This document shows positions 7,883 through 18,328 of a stretch of DNA of 46,637 bases, one piece after another (position 1 is the first letter of the stretch; every line of letters starts with the position of its first letter). A program made the translations under genes and the position numbers. The stretch comes from an uncultured Muribaculaceae bacterium (GTDB taxonomy: Bacteria > Bacteroidota > Bacteroidia > Bacteroidales > Muribaculaceae), in assembly GCA_910584185.1 (NCBI GenBank), contig CAJTYC010000008.1, positions 1,079 through 47,715 of the forward strand, given 5' to 3'. The notes under the pieces were generated by a model. The model was given only the letters and a program-made list of their open reading frames with translations, made no database searches and was not told the DNA's origin.

Positions 7883-10810
7883 ATGCGCACACAGATAAGC
7901 AAAGTAGCAAAATCACTTAACGTTGGAGTCAACACGGCGGTTGAATTCCTGCGCAAGCACAACATCGAGGTCGATGAGGGCAATCCCAATGCCCGCATCG
8001 ACTCCGATGCCGTTGAGCTCCTCACCAGGGAGTTCAGCAAGGATAAGGATGCCAAGGCCAATGCCCAGGCATTTATCAAGAACCGCCGTGAAGAGAAGAA
8101 GGAGAAGAAAGACCGCAACTCCGGCGAAGATAAGTCCAAGTCGGCCACAGATCTTAAGATATTGGGCAAGATAGACCTCTCCAACGGAAAAGGGAACAAG
8201 CAGAAATCAGCCGGTGCAGCTGTCGACAATTCCAAACCTGAGTCCCGCCAGCCCAAGGCAGCAGAAACCAAGCCCGAGCCGAAGCCCGAGGAGAAAGCGT
8301 CTGTCATGCCGGTGCAGCCTAAGCCCGAGCAGCCTAAGCCCGAGCAGAAGCCGGCGGCGCCCATTGCCGACAAGGCACCCAAGCAAAACCAAGAGGCCAA
8401 CAAACAGGCCAACGTGAAGCCGGCCAACGACAAACCGGCAACCGAAAAGAAAGTACAACCGCAATCATCTGAAGTGCAGAAAAACAATACACCAAAAGAG
8501 GCAACCTCGCAGGCTGCCGCCGCTCCTGCGGACGAATCGAACAAGCCGTTCCGCTACGCACCCACGCAAGGTCCGGAGCTTAAGGTGCTCGGCAAAATCG
8601 ATCTCTCTGCCATCAACCAGAGCACACGCCCCAAGAAAAAGAGCAAGAGCGAGCGCCGCAATGAGAACGGCGACCGCAAGAAGCGCAAACGCATAGGCCA
8701 GCAGAAGGTCGACATCGAGAAGGCAGGTCAGCAGGCCGGAGCCGAGGAGCGCAAGAAGAAACAGGACGACCGTAACCGTGGCAACGGTGGCGGTGGCAAC
8801 AACGGTCATCGTGGCAACAACAACGGTGGCAATAACAACGGTGGCGGAGGCAACGGCGACCGCAACCACCGTCGCGACCGTGACCGCCGAGGCAACAACC
8901 GTCAGGAGGTTAGCACCGAAGATGTGCAGAAGCAGGTGAAGGAGACACTCGCACGCCTCACCAACAAGAAGACTAACAAGTCAGTGAAATTCCGTAAGGA
9001 GAAGCGCGAGGAGATGCACCACCGCGAGCTGGAGAACGCCCGTCGCGAGGAGGCAGAGAGCCGCATACTCAAGATTACGGAGTTCGTTACCGCCAACGAC
9101 CTCGCCAACCTGATGGATGTGCAGGTCAACCAGGTCATCGCCACCTGCATGAACCTCGGCGTGATGGTATCTATCAACCAGCGACTCGATGCTGAGACCA
9201 TCAACATCGTGGCCGAGGAGTTCGGCTTCGAGACTGAGTTTGTGAGCGCAGACCTGACAGAGGCCATCGAGACTCCAGAAGATAAAGAGGAAGACCTCCA
9301 GCCTCGTCCGCCGATTGTCACTGTGATGGGTCATGTGGACCATGGTAAGACCTCACTTCTCGACTATATCCGCAAGGCCAATGTGATTGCCGGTGAGGCG
9401 GGTGGTATCACACAGCATATCGGTGCCTACAACGTTACGCTCTCCAACGGACGCCATATCACGTTCCTCGACACTCCGGGTCACGAGGCGTTCACCGCCA
9501 TGCGTGCCCGTGGAGCCAAGGTGACCGACTTGGCAATCATCATCGTGGCAGCCGACGACGACGTGATGCCCCAGACCATTGAGGCAATCAACCACGCCTC
9601 GGCAGCCGGCGTGCCGATGGTGTTCGCAATCAACAAGATCGATAAGCCCGCAGCCAACCCCGACAAAATCAAGGAGCAGCTTGGCGCCATGAACTACCTC
9701 GTGGAGGAATGGGGTGGCAAATACCAGTCGCAAGATATCTCTGCCAAGAAGGGCATAGGTGTGGAGGAGCTTATGGAGAAAGTGCTTCTCGAAGCCGAGA
9801 TGCTCGACCTCAAGGCAAATCCCGACCGTGCAGCTGTCGGCTCGGTAATCGAGTCATCGCTCGACAAGGGTCGCGGCTACGTGGCCACGGTGCTCGTGCA
9901 GAACGGTACTCTCCGCGTGGGCGACGTTATACTTGCCGGCACCAACTATGGTAAAGTCAAGGCAATGTTTAACGAGCGTAACCAGCGCGTCAAGGAGGCA
10001 GGCCCCTCCACCCCGGTGCTGATACTCGGTCTGAACGGTGCTCCGCAGGCAGGCGATGCTTTCAATGTGATGGAGACCGAGCAGGAGGCACGCGAGATCG
10101 CTTCGAAGCGCGAGCAGTTGCAGCGTGAGCTCAGCATGCGCACCAAGAAGCGTCCCGGACTCGAGGAACTTGGCCGCCGCCGTGCGCTCAACGACTTCCA
10201 TGAGCTCAACCTCGTGGTCAAGGGCGACGTGGACGGTTCGGTGGAGGCACTCTCAGATTCGTTGCTGAAGCTCTCTACTCCCGAGATTCAGGTCAATGTG
10301 CTTCACAAGGGTGTGGGTGCAATATCCGAGTCTGATGTCACTTTGGCTGCCGCTTCCGATGCCATCATAATCGGCTTCCAGGTGCGTCCTTCTGGAGCTG
10401 CCCGCAAGGAAGCCGAGAAAGAGGGTGTGGAGATACGTCTCTACTCCGTCATTTACAAGGCCATCGAAGAGGTCAAAGATGCTATGGAAGGTCTTCTCGC
10501 ACCTGAAATCAAGGAAGAGATTATCGGTAATGCAGAAGTGCTCCAGACATACAAAATCTCGAAGGTTGGTACAATCGCCGGTGCTATCGTGCGCGACGGT
10601 AAGATCAAACGCACTTCGAAGGTGCGCGTGATTCGCGACGGCATCGTGATATATACCGGAGAACTCGGTTCGCTGAAGCGCTTCAAGGATGACGCCAAGG
10701 AGGTGCTCACCGGCTACGACTGCGGTCTGTCGGTGCAGGGCTACAACGACATCCGCGAGGGCGACCTCATCGAAGCCTATGAGGAAGTCGAAGTCAAGAA
10801 AACCCTCTGA
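7883..10810 (+). CDS. infB: Translation initiation factor IF-2
   Basis: IF-2 is the GTPase that brings initiator tRNA to the 30S subunit and promotes joining of the 50S. The 975-residue protein has an N-terminal IF2_N-like helix-turn-helix (about 1-55, KVAKSLNVGVNTAVEFL). A long low-complexity region follows to about residue 390, with Pro-Lys-Glu repeats and an Asn/Gly/Arg-rich stretch near 295-335, and then a second IF2_N-like segment. The G domain begins near 475 with GHVDHGKTSLL (G1), DTPGHEAF (G3) and NKIDK (G4). Domains II-IV follow, including VKGDVDGSVEALSDSL. The linker is long, which is normal for Bacteroidetes. It is the last gene of the operon and is followed by a strong terminator. 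Confidence 0.97.
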   Translation: MRTQISKVAKSLNVGVNTAVEFLRKHNIEVDEGNPNARIDSDAVELLTREFSKDKDAKANAQAFIKNRREEKKEKKDRNSGEDKSKSATDLKILGKIDLSNGKGNKQKSAGAAVDNSKPESRQPKAAETKPEPKPEEKASVMPVQPKPEQPKPEQKPAAPIADKAPKQNQEANKQANVKPANDKPATEKKVQPQSSEVQKNNTPKEATSQAAAAPADESNKPFRYAPTQGPELKVLGKIDLSAINQSTRPKKKSKSERRNENGDRKKRKRIGQQKVDIEKAGQQAGAEERKKKQDDRNRGNGGGGNNGHRGNNNGGNNNGGGGNGDRNHRRDRDRRGNNRQEVSTEDVQKQVKETLARLTNKKTNKSVKFRKEKREEMHHRELENARREEAESRILKITEFVTANDLANLMDVQVNQVIATCMNLGVMVSINQRLDAETINIVAEEFGFETEFVSADLTEAIETPEDKEEDLQPRPPIVTVMGHVDHGKTSLLDYIRKANVIAGEAGGITQHIGAYNVTLSNGRHITFLDTPGHEAFTAMRARGAKVTDLAIIIVAADDDVMPQTIEAINHASAAGVPMVFAINKIDKPAANPDKIKEQLGAMNYLVEEWGGKYQSQDISAKKGIGVEELMEKVLLEAEMLDLKANPDRAAVGSVIESSLDKGRGYVATVLVQNGTLRVGDVILAGTNYGKVKAMFNERNQRVKEAGPSTPVLILGLNGAPQAGDAFNVMETEQEAREIASKREQLQRELSMRTKKRPGLEELGRRRALNDFHELNLVVKGDVDGSVEALSDSLLKLSTPEIQVNVLHKGVGAISESDVTLAAASDAIIIGFQVRPSGAARKEAEKEGVEIRLYSVIYKAIEEVKDAMEGLLAPEIKEEIIGNAEVLQTYKISKVGTIAGAIVRDGKIKRTSKVRVIRDGIVIYTGELGSLKRFKDDAKEVLTGYDCGLSVQGYNDIREGDLIEAYEEVEVKKTL

Positions 10811-10832
10811 AATAGGAGATAATTGTTACACT

Positions 10833-10882
10833 CAATATAAGCGACAGCCCGGCTATTAATAGCCGGGCTGTCGCTTATATTG
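10833..10882. terminator. Bidirectional terminator between infB and the minus-strand operon
   Basis: A perfect dyad: arms 10833-10854 and 10861-10882 pair over 22 bases, and the central ATTAAT is itself self-complementary. It sits 22 bases past the infB stop and 11 bases past the stop of the convergent minus-strand gene, so it can end transcripts from both sides. It lacks a long T-run. Confidence 0.85.
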
Positions 10883-10893
10883 GCAGGGAGTCT

Positions 10894-13800
10894 CTATCTG
10901 ATAATATGTCTTTGTCCGTTTACGATGTAAAGCCCGGGTGCAAGGCCATTGAGGTCCGCGCTACCTATGCGGATTACTTTACCGTCGATAGTATAGACAT
11001 CATAGACTTTACTATTGGTGTTTTCGGTGACATTGCGTATCCCCGAAGCATTGTCTTTGATACGGATATTGTCAATTACCACCGGCTCATCTTTCGAGGA
11101 ACTTGCCATGGCGAATTTCACCAGCACATATGGCTCTGATGCGTAGCGGCTCAGATCCACTGCCACCGGTCGCCAACATTCTTCGGTGTCGTCGGCAAAC
11201 TTTATAGTGGTCAAAGTTTCGGCAACTCCCTGCGGATGCTTGTCAATGGCTACAGCAAGTGTTGACTTCGAGCCGGGATACACATAGCAATCAAACGTCA
11301 ATGTGGGGTGGTCAGTGCCGTTGAGCGCGATTTTGCCGAGATTGAAGTTGCCAAATTCTGAGCGGTAGGGTATGAAAGCCACTGAACCACCGTCGTCATC
11401 CGAGCTTATCGACCTCGTAAGGCCAATATTCCAGTCGGCATAGTCACCTTCCATCCATACGAAATAATCGCCCCATTCAGCTCCGGCAAACGACTGCGCA
11501 TAAGGGAGCGCATAAGGTGCACCTACTATAAGACCATTTGTGGCCACAGGCTCACCTTCACCTCCGGTGGTGGAGGCTGCAAGGGCATAATATACCAAAT
11601 CCTGGTCTCCTTCCGCGCTCTTCACTCCGGTGTTGTATGGGCTGATGATGTTTTCTGCCACGCTGGTCATGTAGCCACGTTCGTTGTAGGTGTAGAGCGT
11701 ATAAGTCATTTTGTCAGGGTTGACATATAGACCGTTAGCTCCCGCTGACGGTGCATCCCAAGTCAGGATGACCTCATTGCCGTTGTCGCTCAGCTTTGCA
11801 TTGCGCGGCACTGTAGGTACATCCTGTCCCACAAAGACACTCATCTCGGTGGGTGTGCCGTTACCCTTGTCATTGACTGCACGCACCGAATATGTCTCAT
11901 AGCCATTTGCAAGTCCGGTGAGGGTGATGGTGTAATCCTTGCCTGGTTCAACATCGCTCTTGCTGCCCACCACTTTCTCTTGCGATGTCAACACCTCAAT
12001 CCGTTTCAGAGATACAAGTGACTCGCCGTTGCGGGCCTTGTCGGGGGTCTTGAAGCAGAGAGTGGCACTGAGCTCTCCCGTTGGCTCGGGGGTGAATGAA
12101 AGGTCTGTCACGGCTTCGGGAGCATCGCCCGATGCTATCTCCTTAACCGACACCCGGTCTATGTCGAGCGCTGCGGAGGCTGCGTTGCTCATGGCGTGGA
12201 TGCCTATGTGGTATATGCCGTTTTCAGGCACCTCAAACGAAGCGGTATATTCCTGGAAATTGACGTTGGTTATGTCGGTGCGTCCCATGATGGAGACATA
12301 GGAAGCAGGATCTTCCCCTTTGCCCACCGACACCTCAAGCAGCTGGTTGCAGCCGTCTGTGAGAAACTGTTTCTTTGCATCGAAACTCAGTGAATATATG
12401 GAACCTTTCTGCAAGTTCATAGGTGGCAGAAGCAACCAATCGTCATCGGCATGCTCGTTGTCGGCATCCATACGTGCATAGTTCGACGTGCCCGTATATT
12501 CCGACACGCTGTGATAGCGTTGCCAGGTCGTGCCGTCATGGTTCGCATCAATAACTGTGCAGATGTCAAATCCGGAATCCTTGGTGAAATATTCGGAATA
12601 TGGGAGAGTGACCGGGTTTCCGATCACCACCTTGTTGGTTGTCGCGCTTGCACCTGTCAATGCACCGTTCACTGCGGAAACCTCATAATGGAAGGCCTTT
12701 AGGGCATCATCATTGACCAGAGGCTCGGTAAATGATGTTGCATCGTGGGCTGATGCAACCACCACATTGCCAGGCTGACGTACCACCTTATACTTGAGGT
12801 TGGACTGCGTGAGCGTTATGTCGTGTACACCCTTGACAGGGGCAGTCCATATGACGGAGGCAGACTGCTTGGAAGAGTCGTAAGTGAAATGAGCATCTGT
12901 TACAGCCAACGGGGTGTCAGGTCCGACGTAAAGTGATTCCTCCACCGGTGCCCCATCTCCGCTCGTGTTGGCAGCCTGCACCTTGATTGTGGTGTCGCCC
13001 CCCTTGACCGTAACTTCGCAATTAACCTCAGCACCGGCTGCCGCTTTCCCGCTTGCCACCTGCTCAGAGTTCGCAAATACGGCGTATGACAGTTCACCTG
13101 TAAGGTCGCTTCCTTCATACGACTTGTCGGGCATGCGGAAACTTACCTGGCCGGTGAGCGACTCCCCTTCAAACGCAACCTGAAGGTCGCGCACGGCAGC
13201 CGGGGCATCATCCTCTGCTTCGGGGGTGGCGATATACATGTTGACGAGCACTGCATTTTCCGGAAGCTGCATAATCTTGGTCGCCTCCACTGAACCCACT
13301 GCATAATTGATTTCATACAGATAGCTCTTGCCGTTGTTGGCCACATAGCACCAATAGAGCTTCTGGGTGCGTGGGTCGAAGGTCATCGAACTGGGATTGG
13401 CCGAAATATCGTTGATATATAAGTCCCCGAGCAATGTGAGCTTGCCGTTACTCTTGTTGATGGTATAGAAATAACCTTCACGGCTCACACCGTAGAGGCG
13501 ACCGTTCGGGCTGGCTACTATGGCCGAAAATGGCTCGGTCATGACGCATATCTGCTGCTTCTTCGGTATGTCGGAAGTGTAGTCGATGGTGCAGAGCTTA
13601 CGGTCTATCACCTCATAGTTCATGTTGAAATTGAAGAATATGCCATAGTTAAGCCCACTTTCGGGATCTTTGGTCACACCGCAACTCGATATGAGGTTGC
13701 CATACAGGTCGCCGAGCGACTTGTATTTGGTGCGTTCCCATGTAGACATGTCATATTCCACGCTATAAATGGCGTATGACACACCCATAGCATCGGCAAA

Positions 13801-14076
13801 TGTGCGGAAGTGTATTCCCTTCATCTTGCCATCTTCATATACAGCACCTCCCAACGGGGCCATAAAGACATCTCTCCCCTCATTGAGCTGTGTGAGCTTT
13901 CCTCCCGGCACTGCCTCGAGTTGGTATATCCCTTCCTTCTGGTCGGCTTGGGTCTGCCAGGAGTCCATTTTCACGACACCCGTGATTATCTTTGGAATAT
14001 ATTCGGCATATGCCGTTGTCCCGACAAATGTCGCTGACAGGGCGAGCAACGCCGCTCTTAAAATCCGTTTGCTCAT
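10894..14076 (-). CDS. Secreted multidomain protein with choice-of-anchor-J and FN3-like domains
   Basis: The 1060-residue protein has an N-terminal signal peptide cut after about residue 24 (TTAYA). An N-terminal part (about 25-290) has propeller-like stretches such as NGRLYGVSREGYFYTINKSN. Fibronectin-III-like domains begin near 300, 390, 655 and 760, each opening with patterns like PxAVxDLxVxF or VPxxxxLxxxGxxVxLTWxAP. Two choice-of-anchor-J (cleaved-adhesin-like) domains lie near 490-640 (LPYSEYFTKDSGFD, DDDWLLLPPMNL) and 855-1000. The last 40 residues resemble a sorting tail: YTIDGKVIRI followed by LAPGLYIVNGQRHIIR. I infer a cell-surface or secreted adhesin or glycan-binding role; no catalytic domain is recognised. 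It follows its minus-strand neighbour by 10 bases and is co-transcribed with it. Confidence 0.8.
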   Translation of the reverse strand: MSKRILRAALLALSATFVGTTAYAEYIPKIITGVVKMDSWQTQADQKEGIYQLEAVPGGKLTQLNEGRDVFMAPLGGAVYEDGKMKGIHFRTFADAMGVSYAIYSVEYDMSTWERTKYKSLGDLYGNLISSCGVTKDPESGLNYGIFFNFNMNYEVIDRKLCTIDYTSDIPKKQQICVMTEPFSAIVASPNGRLYGVSREGYFYTINKSNGKLTLLGDLYINDISANPSSMTFDPRTQKLYWCYVANNGKSYLYEINYAVGSVEATKIMQLPENAVLVNMYIATPEAEDDAPAAVRDLQVAFEGESLTGQVSFRMPDKSYEGSDLTGELSYAVFANSEQVASGKAAAGAEVNCEVTVKGGDTTIKVQAANTSGDGAPVEESLYVGPDTPLAVTDAHFTYDSSKQSASVIWTAPVKGVHDITLTQSNLKYKVVRQPGNVVVASAHDATSFTEPLVNDDALKAFHYEVSAVNGALTGASATTNKVVIGNPVTLPYSEYFTKDSGFDICTVIDANHDGTTWQRYHSVSEYTGTSNYARMDADNEHADDDWLLLPPMNLQKGSIYSLSFDAKKQFLTDGCNQLLEVSVGKGEDPASYVSIMGRTDITNVNFQEYTASFEVPENGIYHIGIHAMSNAASAALDIDRVSVKEIASGDAPEAVTDLSFTPEPTGELSATLCFKTPDKARNGESLVSLKRIEVLTSQEKVVGSKSDVEPGKDYTITLTGLANGYETYSVRAVNDKGNGTPTEMSVFVGQDVPTVPRNAKLSDNGNEVILTWDAPSAGANGLYVNPDKMTYTLYTYNERGYMTSVAENIISPYNTGVKSAEGDQDLVYYALAASTTGGEGEPVATNGLIVGAPYALPYAQSFAGAEWGDYFVWMEGDYADWNIGLTRSISSDDDGGSVAFIPYRSEFGNFNLGKIALNGTDHPTLTFDCYVYPGSKSTLAVAIDKHPQGVAETLTTIKFADDTEECWRPVAVDLSRYASEPYVLVKFAMASSSKDEPVVIDNIRIKDNASGIRNVTENTNSKVYDVYTIDGKVIRIGSADLNGLAPGLYIVNGQRHIIR

Positions 14077-14086
14077 AAAAATATTG

Positions 14087-17000
14087 TTATTTTGTGTTAT
14101 TGATCAACTTGCGACCTTTCTTTATAACTACGCCTTTATCTGCGTCTCCCGCTTTGATACCTCTCAGGTTGTATGCGTCGTCGTCATTGATCCATCCCTC
14201 TGTCGTTAAAGTCTGCACGCCGGATTCAGGATCCACCTTGAGCTTATGGATTCTTTCTTCCGTTAGGTCTATAGACTCTAATGAGAGCGGGAGGAAGCCA
14301 TCGGCAGTAACATCCATATTGTAGCTCTTGCCATGCTTTATGACCGGGATTTCAAATTGACCGAAGTCATCGGTCTCGCCACTGTATCGCACATTGCCCG
14401 ATGTGAGTCTGACGGAGGCTCCTGCCACCGGTTCGGAAGTCTCCTCGCTGATGACAGTGCCGCGGAAGGTGCGTGAGTTGTTGTATCTGAATCTGACAAC
14501 GCTCATATCCTCCGATTGCGGGGCTGCCGCTTCGAGCGTTTCGAAGCTGGCGTTGCCTTTTTTAAACCAGGTGATGCCTGAGTCATCGACCTCGAAATTG
14601 GCGTTGTAGCCGTTGCTTTCGGTGCGAAGCACTATTCTGAGGTTCGCGCCTGTGTAGATGAATGGTTCATCGAGTGTGAAAGACATCATCTCCACCGGAT
14701 ATGCCTCTGTGCCGGTCCTGTCAAAGTGAAGTGTCTTGGTGGCAACTTTCACCATGCCGGTTGTATCGAACACGGGCTCTGCGGTCTCTCCGTCTTCGGT
14801 ATTTGCCATCCAGACTTCAATCTCCGCGTCCGAACTCGACAGGGAAGTGTAGTATCCATGATATGAAATCTCCTCAATCTCCGCATCTGCCGGAACATCT
14901 ATTTTGCTTGCCGGATATAGTGTGGATGAGGTGCTGTATGAATAGAAGAGCGACACTGGGGCAGAATTGGAATATCCCGAGGGTTCTCCGACACGCACTT
15001 CCCCTTTGGCCTTTTCTTCCTCCACGTTCACCTCAACCGTCGTGCCCTTATATGACTTGTTGCCGTCAATATCCACGATGAATCCAATCTGATGCAAACC
15101 TGGGGTGTGGGGAGTGTAGATGAATGTGAATGGATGCTCACTTTCCGGATTGTCGAGCATGTCTGTGTTGGCGGCAAGCGCCTCGCCCACGGCTGATTCG
15201 ATCGCTTCGTTATCAACAAGAAGCGTGACATGATAGGAAGACTCTGCAAATGCCTCTTTGTTGACATTCTGCACAAGTGCTTGGAGAGTGTATTCTTCAT
15301 TGACGGTCATGCTCGTCGGGATTTGTTGCGACTTGAGGTAGAGGTCGCGAGCGGCAGTGAGCACTACATCGTGGCTGACGGCGTTATCTACCACTTCTCC
15401 CAACGGTGCATGGTAGGGGAAATATCCGGCAGACATGACGTTCACATAATAGCCACCAACGTCTTTCTTTAGCTCCACTTCATAGTGCCCTTCTGCATTA
15501 GTCTTGCCATAATATTCCACATCTCCGCTGCTTATGGTCACGGCAGCTCCTGTGATCGGGTCGCCGGATGCGGAGTCGGTGACATTGCCGCTCGCCACAA
15601 TCGGATTGACGGCCACAGAGATGAAGGCGACGGGAGCCTGCGCGTTATATGATTTGGGTATGTACGAAGCTGAATTGTCATAATCGTATACTGCTGTGCC
15701 GGCTTTTGTGTCGGTGCAGTAGTTTATCGTGCCTGTCTTCTCAATTTCATTCTTGAACCGGAGGCGCAGGTTGGCTCCCTCATATACAAACGGAGCATCC
15801 GATAAGTCAATAGCTAAAATCTCTTCTCCATCGGTCACCGGGAACTCCCAGGTGAAATCTTTGGTTGCCTCGGCATCATTGAGGTCAGACCATATTGCCT
15901 GGCTGGTGGGGATTGAGGATGTTTCAGTGTTTTCTATCCATACTCTGATACGTCCATTCGCACCGGCGGTGGAGTTTTTGCCTTTGAATGCTATCTTGTT
16001 GATTTTAGCACCGCTTTCCAATGGAATCTGGTCGGCATAATATATTATGTCGGAATATGTATATTTGTGTGAAGCCTTGACGGGGGTCTTGTCGGTGGTG
16101 GCACTCGACATTGCACCGACTGTCACTTCTCCCCTCATCATCTCTTCAGCAATTTTCACCGGGATGACTGACGATGTGGCTATTACTTCAGGTTCTTCAT
16201 CACCGGTGGTGATGAGCCGGATATTGGCCGTTGCGTCGGTGAGTGCTTCATGAGGTGTGAATGCCAGTTCGCAAGTGGAGGTTGCGCCTGAAGACAACGT
16301 CTGTGGTAACGATTCGGACACAGCCTCCCCATTGACTGTCAAAACAGCTTTGTATGTGCCCTCTTCAAGTGTCGGACCCACATTGCGGACTGTCAATGAT
16401 GCTTTGTAAAGCGAATTGACTTCGCCTGAGATGGGAAGTGATTCATTTGTTACAATCACGTCATGTTTTACCTCGACAAGCCGGTAGCCATAGAATTCGG
16501 AGATGCGAACGTTGGAGCAATCAAATCCTATGTAATATTGACCCGTCGGTATACCTGCGATGGTAAATTCCTTAAAGTCTGAATCAAGGTTTGATGTCGG
16601 GAAGTCTCCTTGTATCTCGGTCCACTCCTTGCGGTCGGTGGAGAGATATGCCTTAAACGATGGAGTTTGATAATAGGATGAGCCGTTTTTGGCAATCTTG
16701 ATGCTAAGGCTTTCTTCCGGGGTAACCTCAAGCTTTGGCGTGATGAGTTTCAGCCCGTCGTAATTCGTGCTGACCACAGCCATGCCTGATGTGAACTGCC
16801 ACACATTGCCTTCTGCAATCATATTGGCGGGCAGCTCCTTGGAGACGAAGTTCTCAAACCATCTGTCCGGATCAATCATATTGGCCTTCAGCGTTACGGA
16901 GAACTCCCCGAGGTCGGTGATGTTGAATTTCAATTGTGCCGTGCGGGGACCGAAATTGCCGTCGGCGACAGTGCTGAGAGTACAGGCGATATGCTCACCG

Positions 17001-18121
17001 GCTGCCACTGTGGTGACTCCGTCGGTTGAGGCTGTGAAGCCTTCTCCCTCCAGTTCCATATCGAAGCTGAGGGGAGCGGTGCCCGTATTGTATATCCATA
17101 CTTTATCATCGGTGGCTGTCTGCGATGAACCGAAATCGAGTGTGGAGCCGTTGTAGATGGTGCTGTAGCTGCTCGTTGATTCCGCGTTCTGCAGTTTGAA
17201 CTCAGGTTTGTAGGGCACTATGGTTATATATTGCCATTCGGAGCTGCCGCTGATTTCCTCCGTTAGGTTGAATGTAACCTTGCCGCTGAGAGCGGATGCA
17301 TCGAAAGAGAATGTGATGCTCTGCGATTTGCGTTCACCGGGCGCGAGGTCCATGTCAATAGGTTGTGTCCCATAGCTGGTACTCCCCACTTTCAGCGAGA
17401 TTTCATACCCCTCGTCGCCGGGCGCGAATGAAACCTCACCGTCGTTGTCGATTGTTATGTCGAACGTCAGTGATAGACGGTTACCTTCGCTGAGCGTGAT
17501 GGAGTAATTGGGTGAGTAGGAGGAACCGGTGTTGATAAAGACGGGTTCTGACTCGGCAAGTGTGACTCTGTAAAAATCGAGTGAACGTTTATAGTTCACG
17601 TTTGCTATGGCTGCACTGAAGTCGTCGAATATCACGTCGTGGCCGCGAAGTCCGAGGCGCGTGCCGGGCTGGAGGTCGCTGAATCCGTATTCCTGAAATT
17701 CATCGGTCGATAGTGCAGGGGCAATGTCAGGGAGTAGCTCATCTCCTTTCGAGAAACTCCCATTTGCGGTCTCCATGATTTTGTAGAACTTCATGCTGCC
17801 TCCGCTACCCGACAATTTGAGTTGCAGAGTAACTTTCCCGGAGACTTCCGGAGTAATCAGGTAATCGTCATAGCCGCTGCTCCCCGGATATTTCTGCTCC
17901 ACTTCTATGGCCTTGTTGCCGTCGCCCAAATCAATTGATGAATAAGTGGCGGCATAATAGTTGGAATAAAAGTGGCGGTCCCAACCAAGTGGGTGGTAAC
18001 CCGAAGCCGATGGGTCGGCAGTGTCGAAGGTCTCTACAAAGTCTGCAACGACCTCTGCCCTCATTGCGACGGCAGTCATCGAAAGCAGTAAGACCAAAGT
18101 GAGATGTAATAGTTTCTGCAT
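14087..18121 (-). CDS. Large secreted protein with choice-of-anchor-J and carboxypeptidase-regulatory-like domains
   Basis: The 1344-residue protein has a signal peptide (about 1-22, TAVAMRA). It starts with a choice-of-anchor-J-like jelly roll (FVETFDTADPSASGYHPLGWD) and continues with several Ig/CARDB-like beta domains. Two carboxypeptidase-regulatory-like domains lie near residues 843-920 (ASGDPITGAAVTI) and 1217-1290 (ETSEPVAGASVRL). The two segments before these domains are alike (GEVTVGAMSS... and GEVRVGEPSG...), so the protein contains an internal duplication of about 370 residues. The C-terminus (YNLRGIKAGDADKGVVIKKGRKLINN) resembles a degenerate sorting tail. A surface binding role is inferred. 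It is the first gene of the minus-strand operon, with a promoter at 18190-18221. Confidence 0.8.
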   Translation of the reverse strand: MQKLLHLTLVLLLSMTAVAMRAEVVADFVETFDTADPSASGYHPLGWDRHFYSNYYAATYSSIDLGDGNKAIEVEQKYPGSSGYDDYLITPEVSGKVTLQLKLSGSGGSMKFYKIMETANGSFSKGDELLPDIAPALSTDEFQEYGFSDLQPGTRLGLRGHDVIFDDFSAAIANVNYKRSLDFYRVTLAESEPVFINTGSSYSPNYSITLSEGNRLSLTFDITIDNDGEVSFAPGDEGYEISLKVGSTSYGTQPIDMDLAPGERKSQSITFSFDASALSGKVTFNLTEEISGSSEWQYITIVPYKPEFKLQNAESTSSYSTIYNGSTLDFGSSQTATDDKVWIYNTGTAPLSFDMELEGEGFTASTDGVTTVAAGEHIACTLSTVADGNFGPRTAQLKFNITDLGEFSVTLKANMIDPDRWFENFVSKELPANMIAEGNVWQFTSGMAVVSTNYDGLKLITPKLEVTPEESLSIKIAKNGSSYYQTPSFKAYLSTDRKEWTEIQGDFPTSNLDSDFKEFTIAGIPTGQYYIGFDCSNVRISEFYGYRLVEVKHDVIVTNESLPISGEVNSLYKASLTVRNVGPTLEEGTYKAVLTVNGEAVSESLPQTLSSGATSTCELAFTPHEALTDATANIRLITTGDEEPEVIATSSVIPVKIAEEMMRGEVTVGAMSSATTDKTPVKASHKYTYSDIIYYADQIPLESGAKINKIAFKGKNSTAGANGRIRVWIENTETSSIPTSQAIWSDLNDAEATKDFTWEFPVTDGEEILAIDLSDAPFVYEGANLRLRFKNEIEKTGTINYCTDTKAGTAVYDYDNSASYIPKSYNAQAPVAFISVAVNPIVASGNVTDSASGDPITGAAVTISSGDVEYYGKTNAEGHYEVELKKDVGGYYVNVMSAGYFPYHAPLGEVVDNAVSHDVVLTAARDLYLKSQQIPTSMTVNEEYTLQALVQNVNKEAFAESSYHVTLLVDNEAIESAVGEALAANTDMLDNPESEHPFTFIYTPHTPGLHQIGFIVDIDGNKSYKGTTVEVNVEEEKAKGEVRVGEPSGYSNSAPVSLFYSYSTSSTLYPASKIDVPADAEIEEISYHGYYTSLSSSDAEIEVWMANTEDGETAEPVFDTTGMVKVATKTLHFDRTGTEAYPVEMMSFTLDEPFIYTGANLRIVLRTESNGYNANFEVDDSGITWFKKGNASFETLEAAAPQSEDMSVVRFRYNNSRTFRGTVISEETSEPVAGASVRLTSGNVRYSGETDDFGQFEIPVIKHGKSYNMDVTADGFLPLSLESIDLTEERIHKLKVDPESGVQTLTTEGWINDDDAYNLRGIKAGDADKGVVIKKGRKLINNTK

Positions 18122-18189
18122 AAAATTAGTATTATGTTGTTCTAAAAAAATTAAAAATCACACAAAAATTGCAAATGGACAATTCGCAA

Positions 18190-18221
18190 CAAATATATCT
18201 AAAATAAACTAAAAGGGCAAA
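18190..18221 (-). promoter_or_regulatory. Promoter for the minus-strand secreted-protein operon
   Basis: Read on the minus strand: TTTG (18218-18221), a 20-base gap, then TATATTTG (18190-18197). Transcription would start near 18183, giving a leader of about 60 bases before the ATG at 18121. Confidence 0.72.
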
Positions 18222-18280
18222 CAAATGAAAAAATATTTTACAATACTTTTGCAAAGTGGCATTTATAAAGCCCATCTCAT

Positions 18281-18328
18281 AAAAATAGCCCATAGGACTC
18301 GATTCTGCGAGTCCTATGGGCTATTTTT
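18281..18328. terminator. Terminator-like hairpin inside the divergent promoter region
   Basis: A 21-bp perfect stem (18281-18301 with 18308-18328) with a 6-base loop, A-rich on the left and T-rich on the right (seven T in 18324-18330). It can be read as an intrinsic terminator from either side. CCCAT at 18271 and ATGGG at 18331 extend the pairing. Its place between divergent genes is unusual, because neither neighbour ends here. Confidence 0.8.

Noticed and set aside
7870..8544. 224-codon minus-strand frame opposite the infB N-terminus
   Set aside because: Arises from the low-complexity Pro/Lys/Glu linker of IF-2; Cys/Ser/Leu-rich, no motif.
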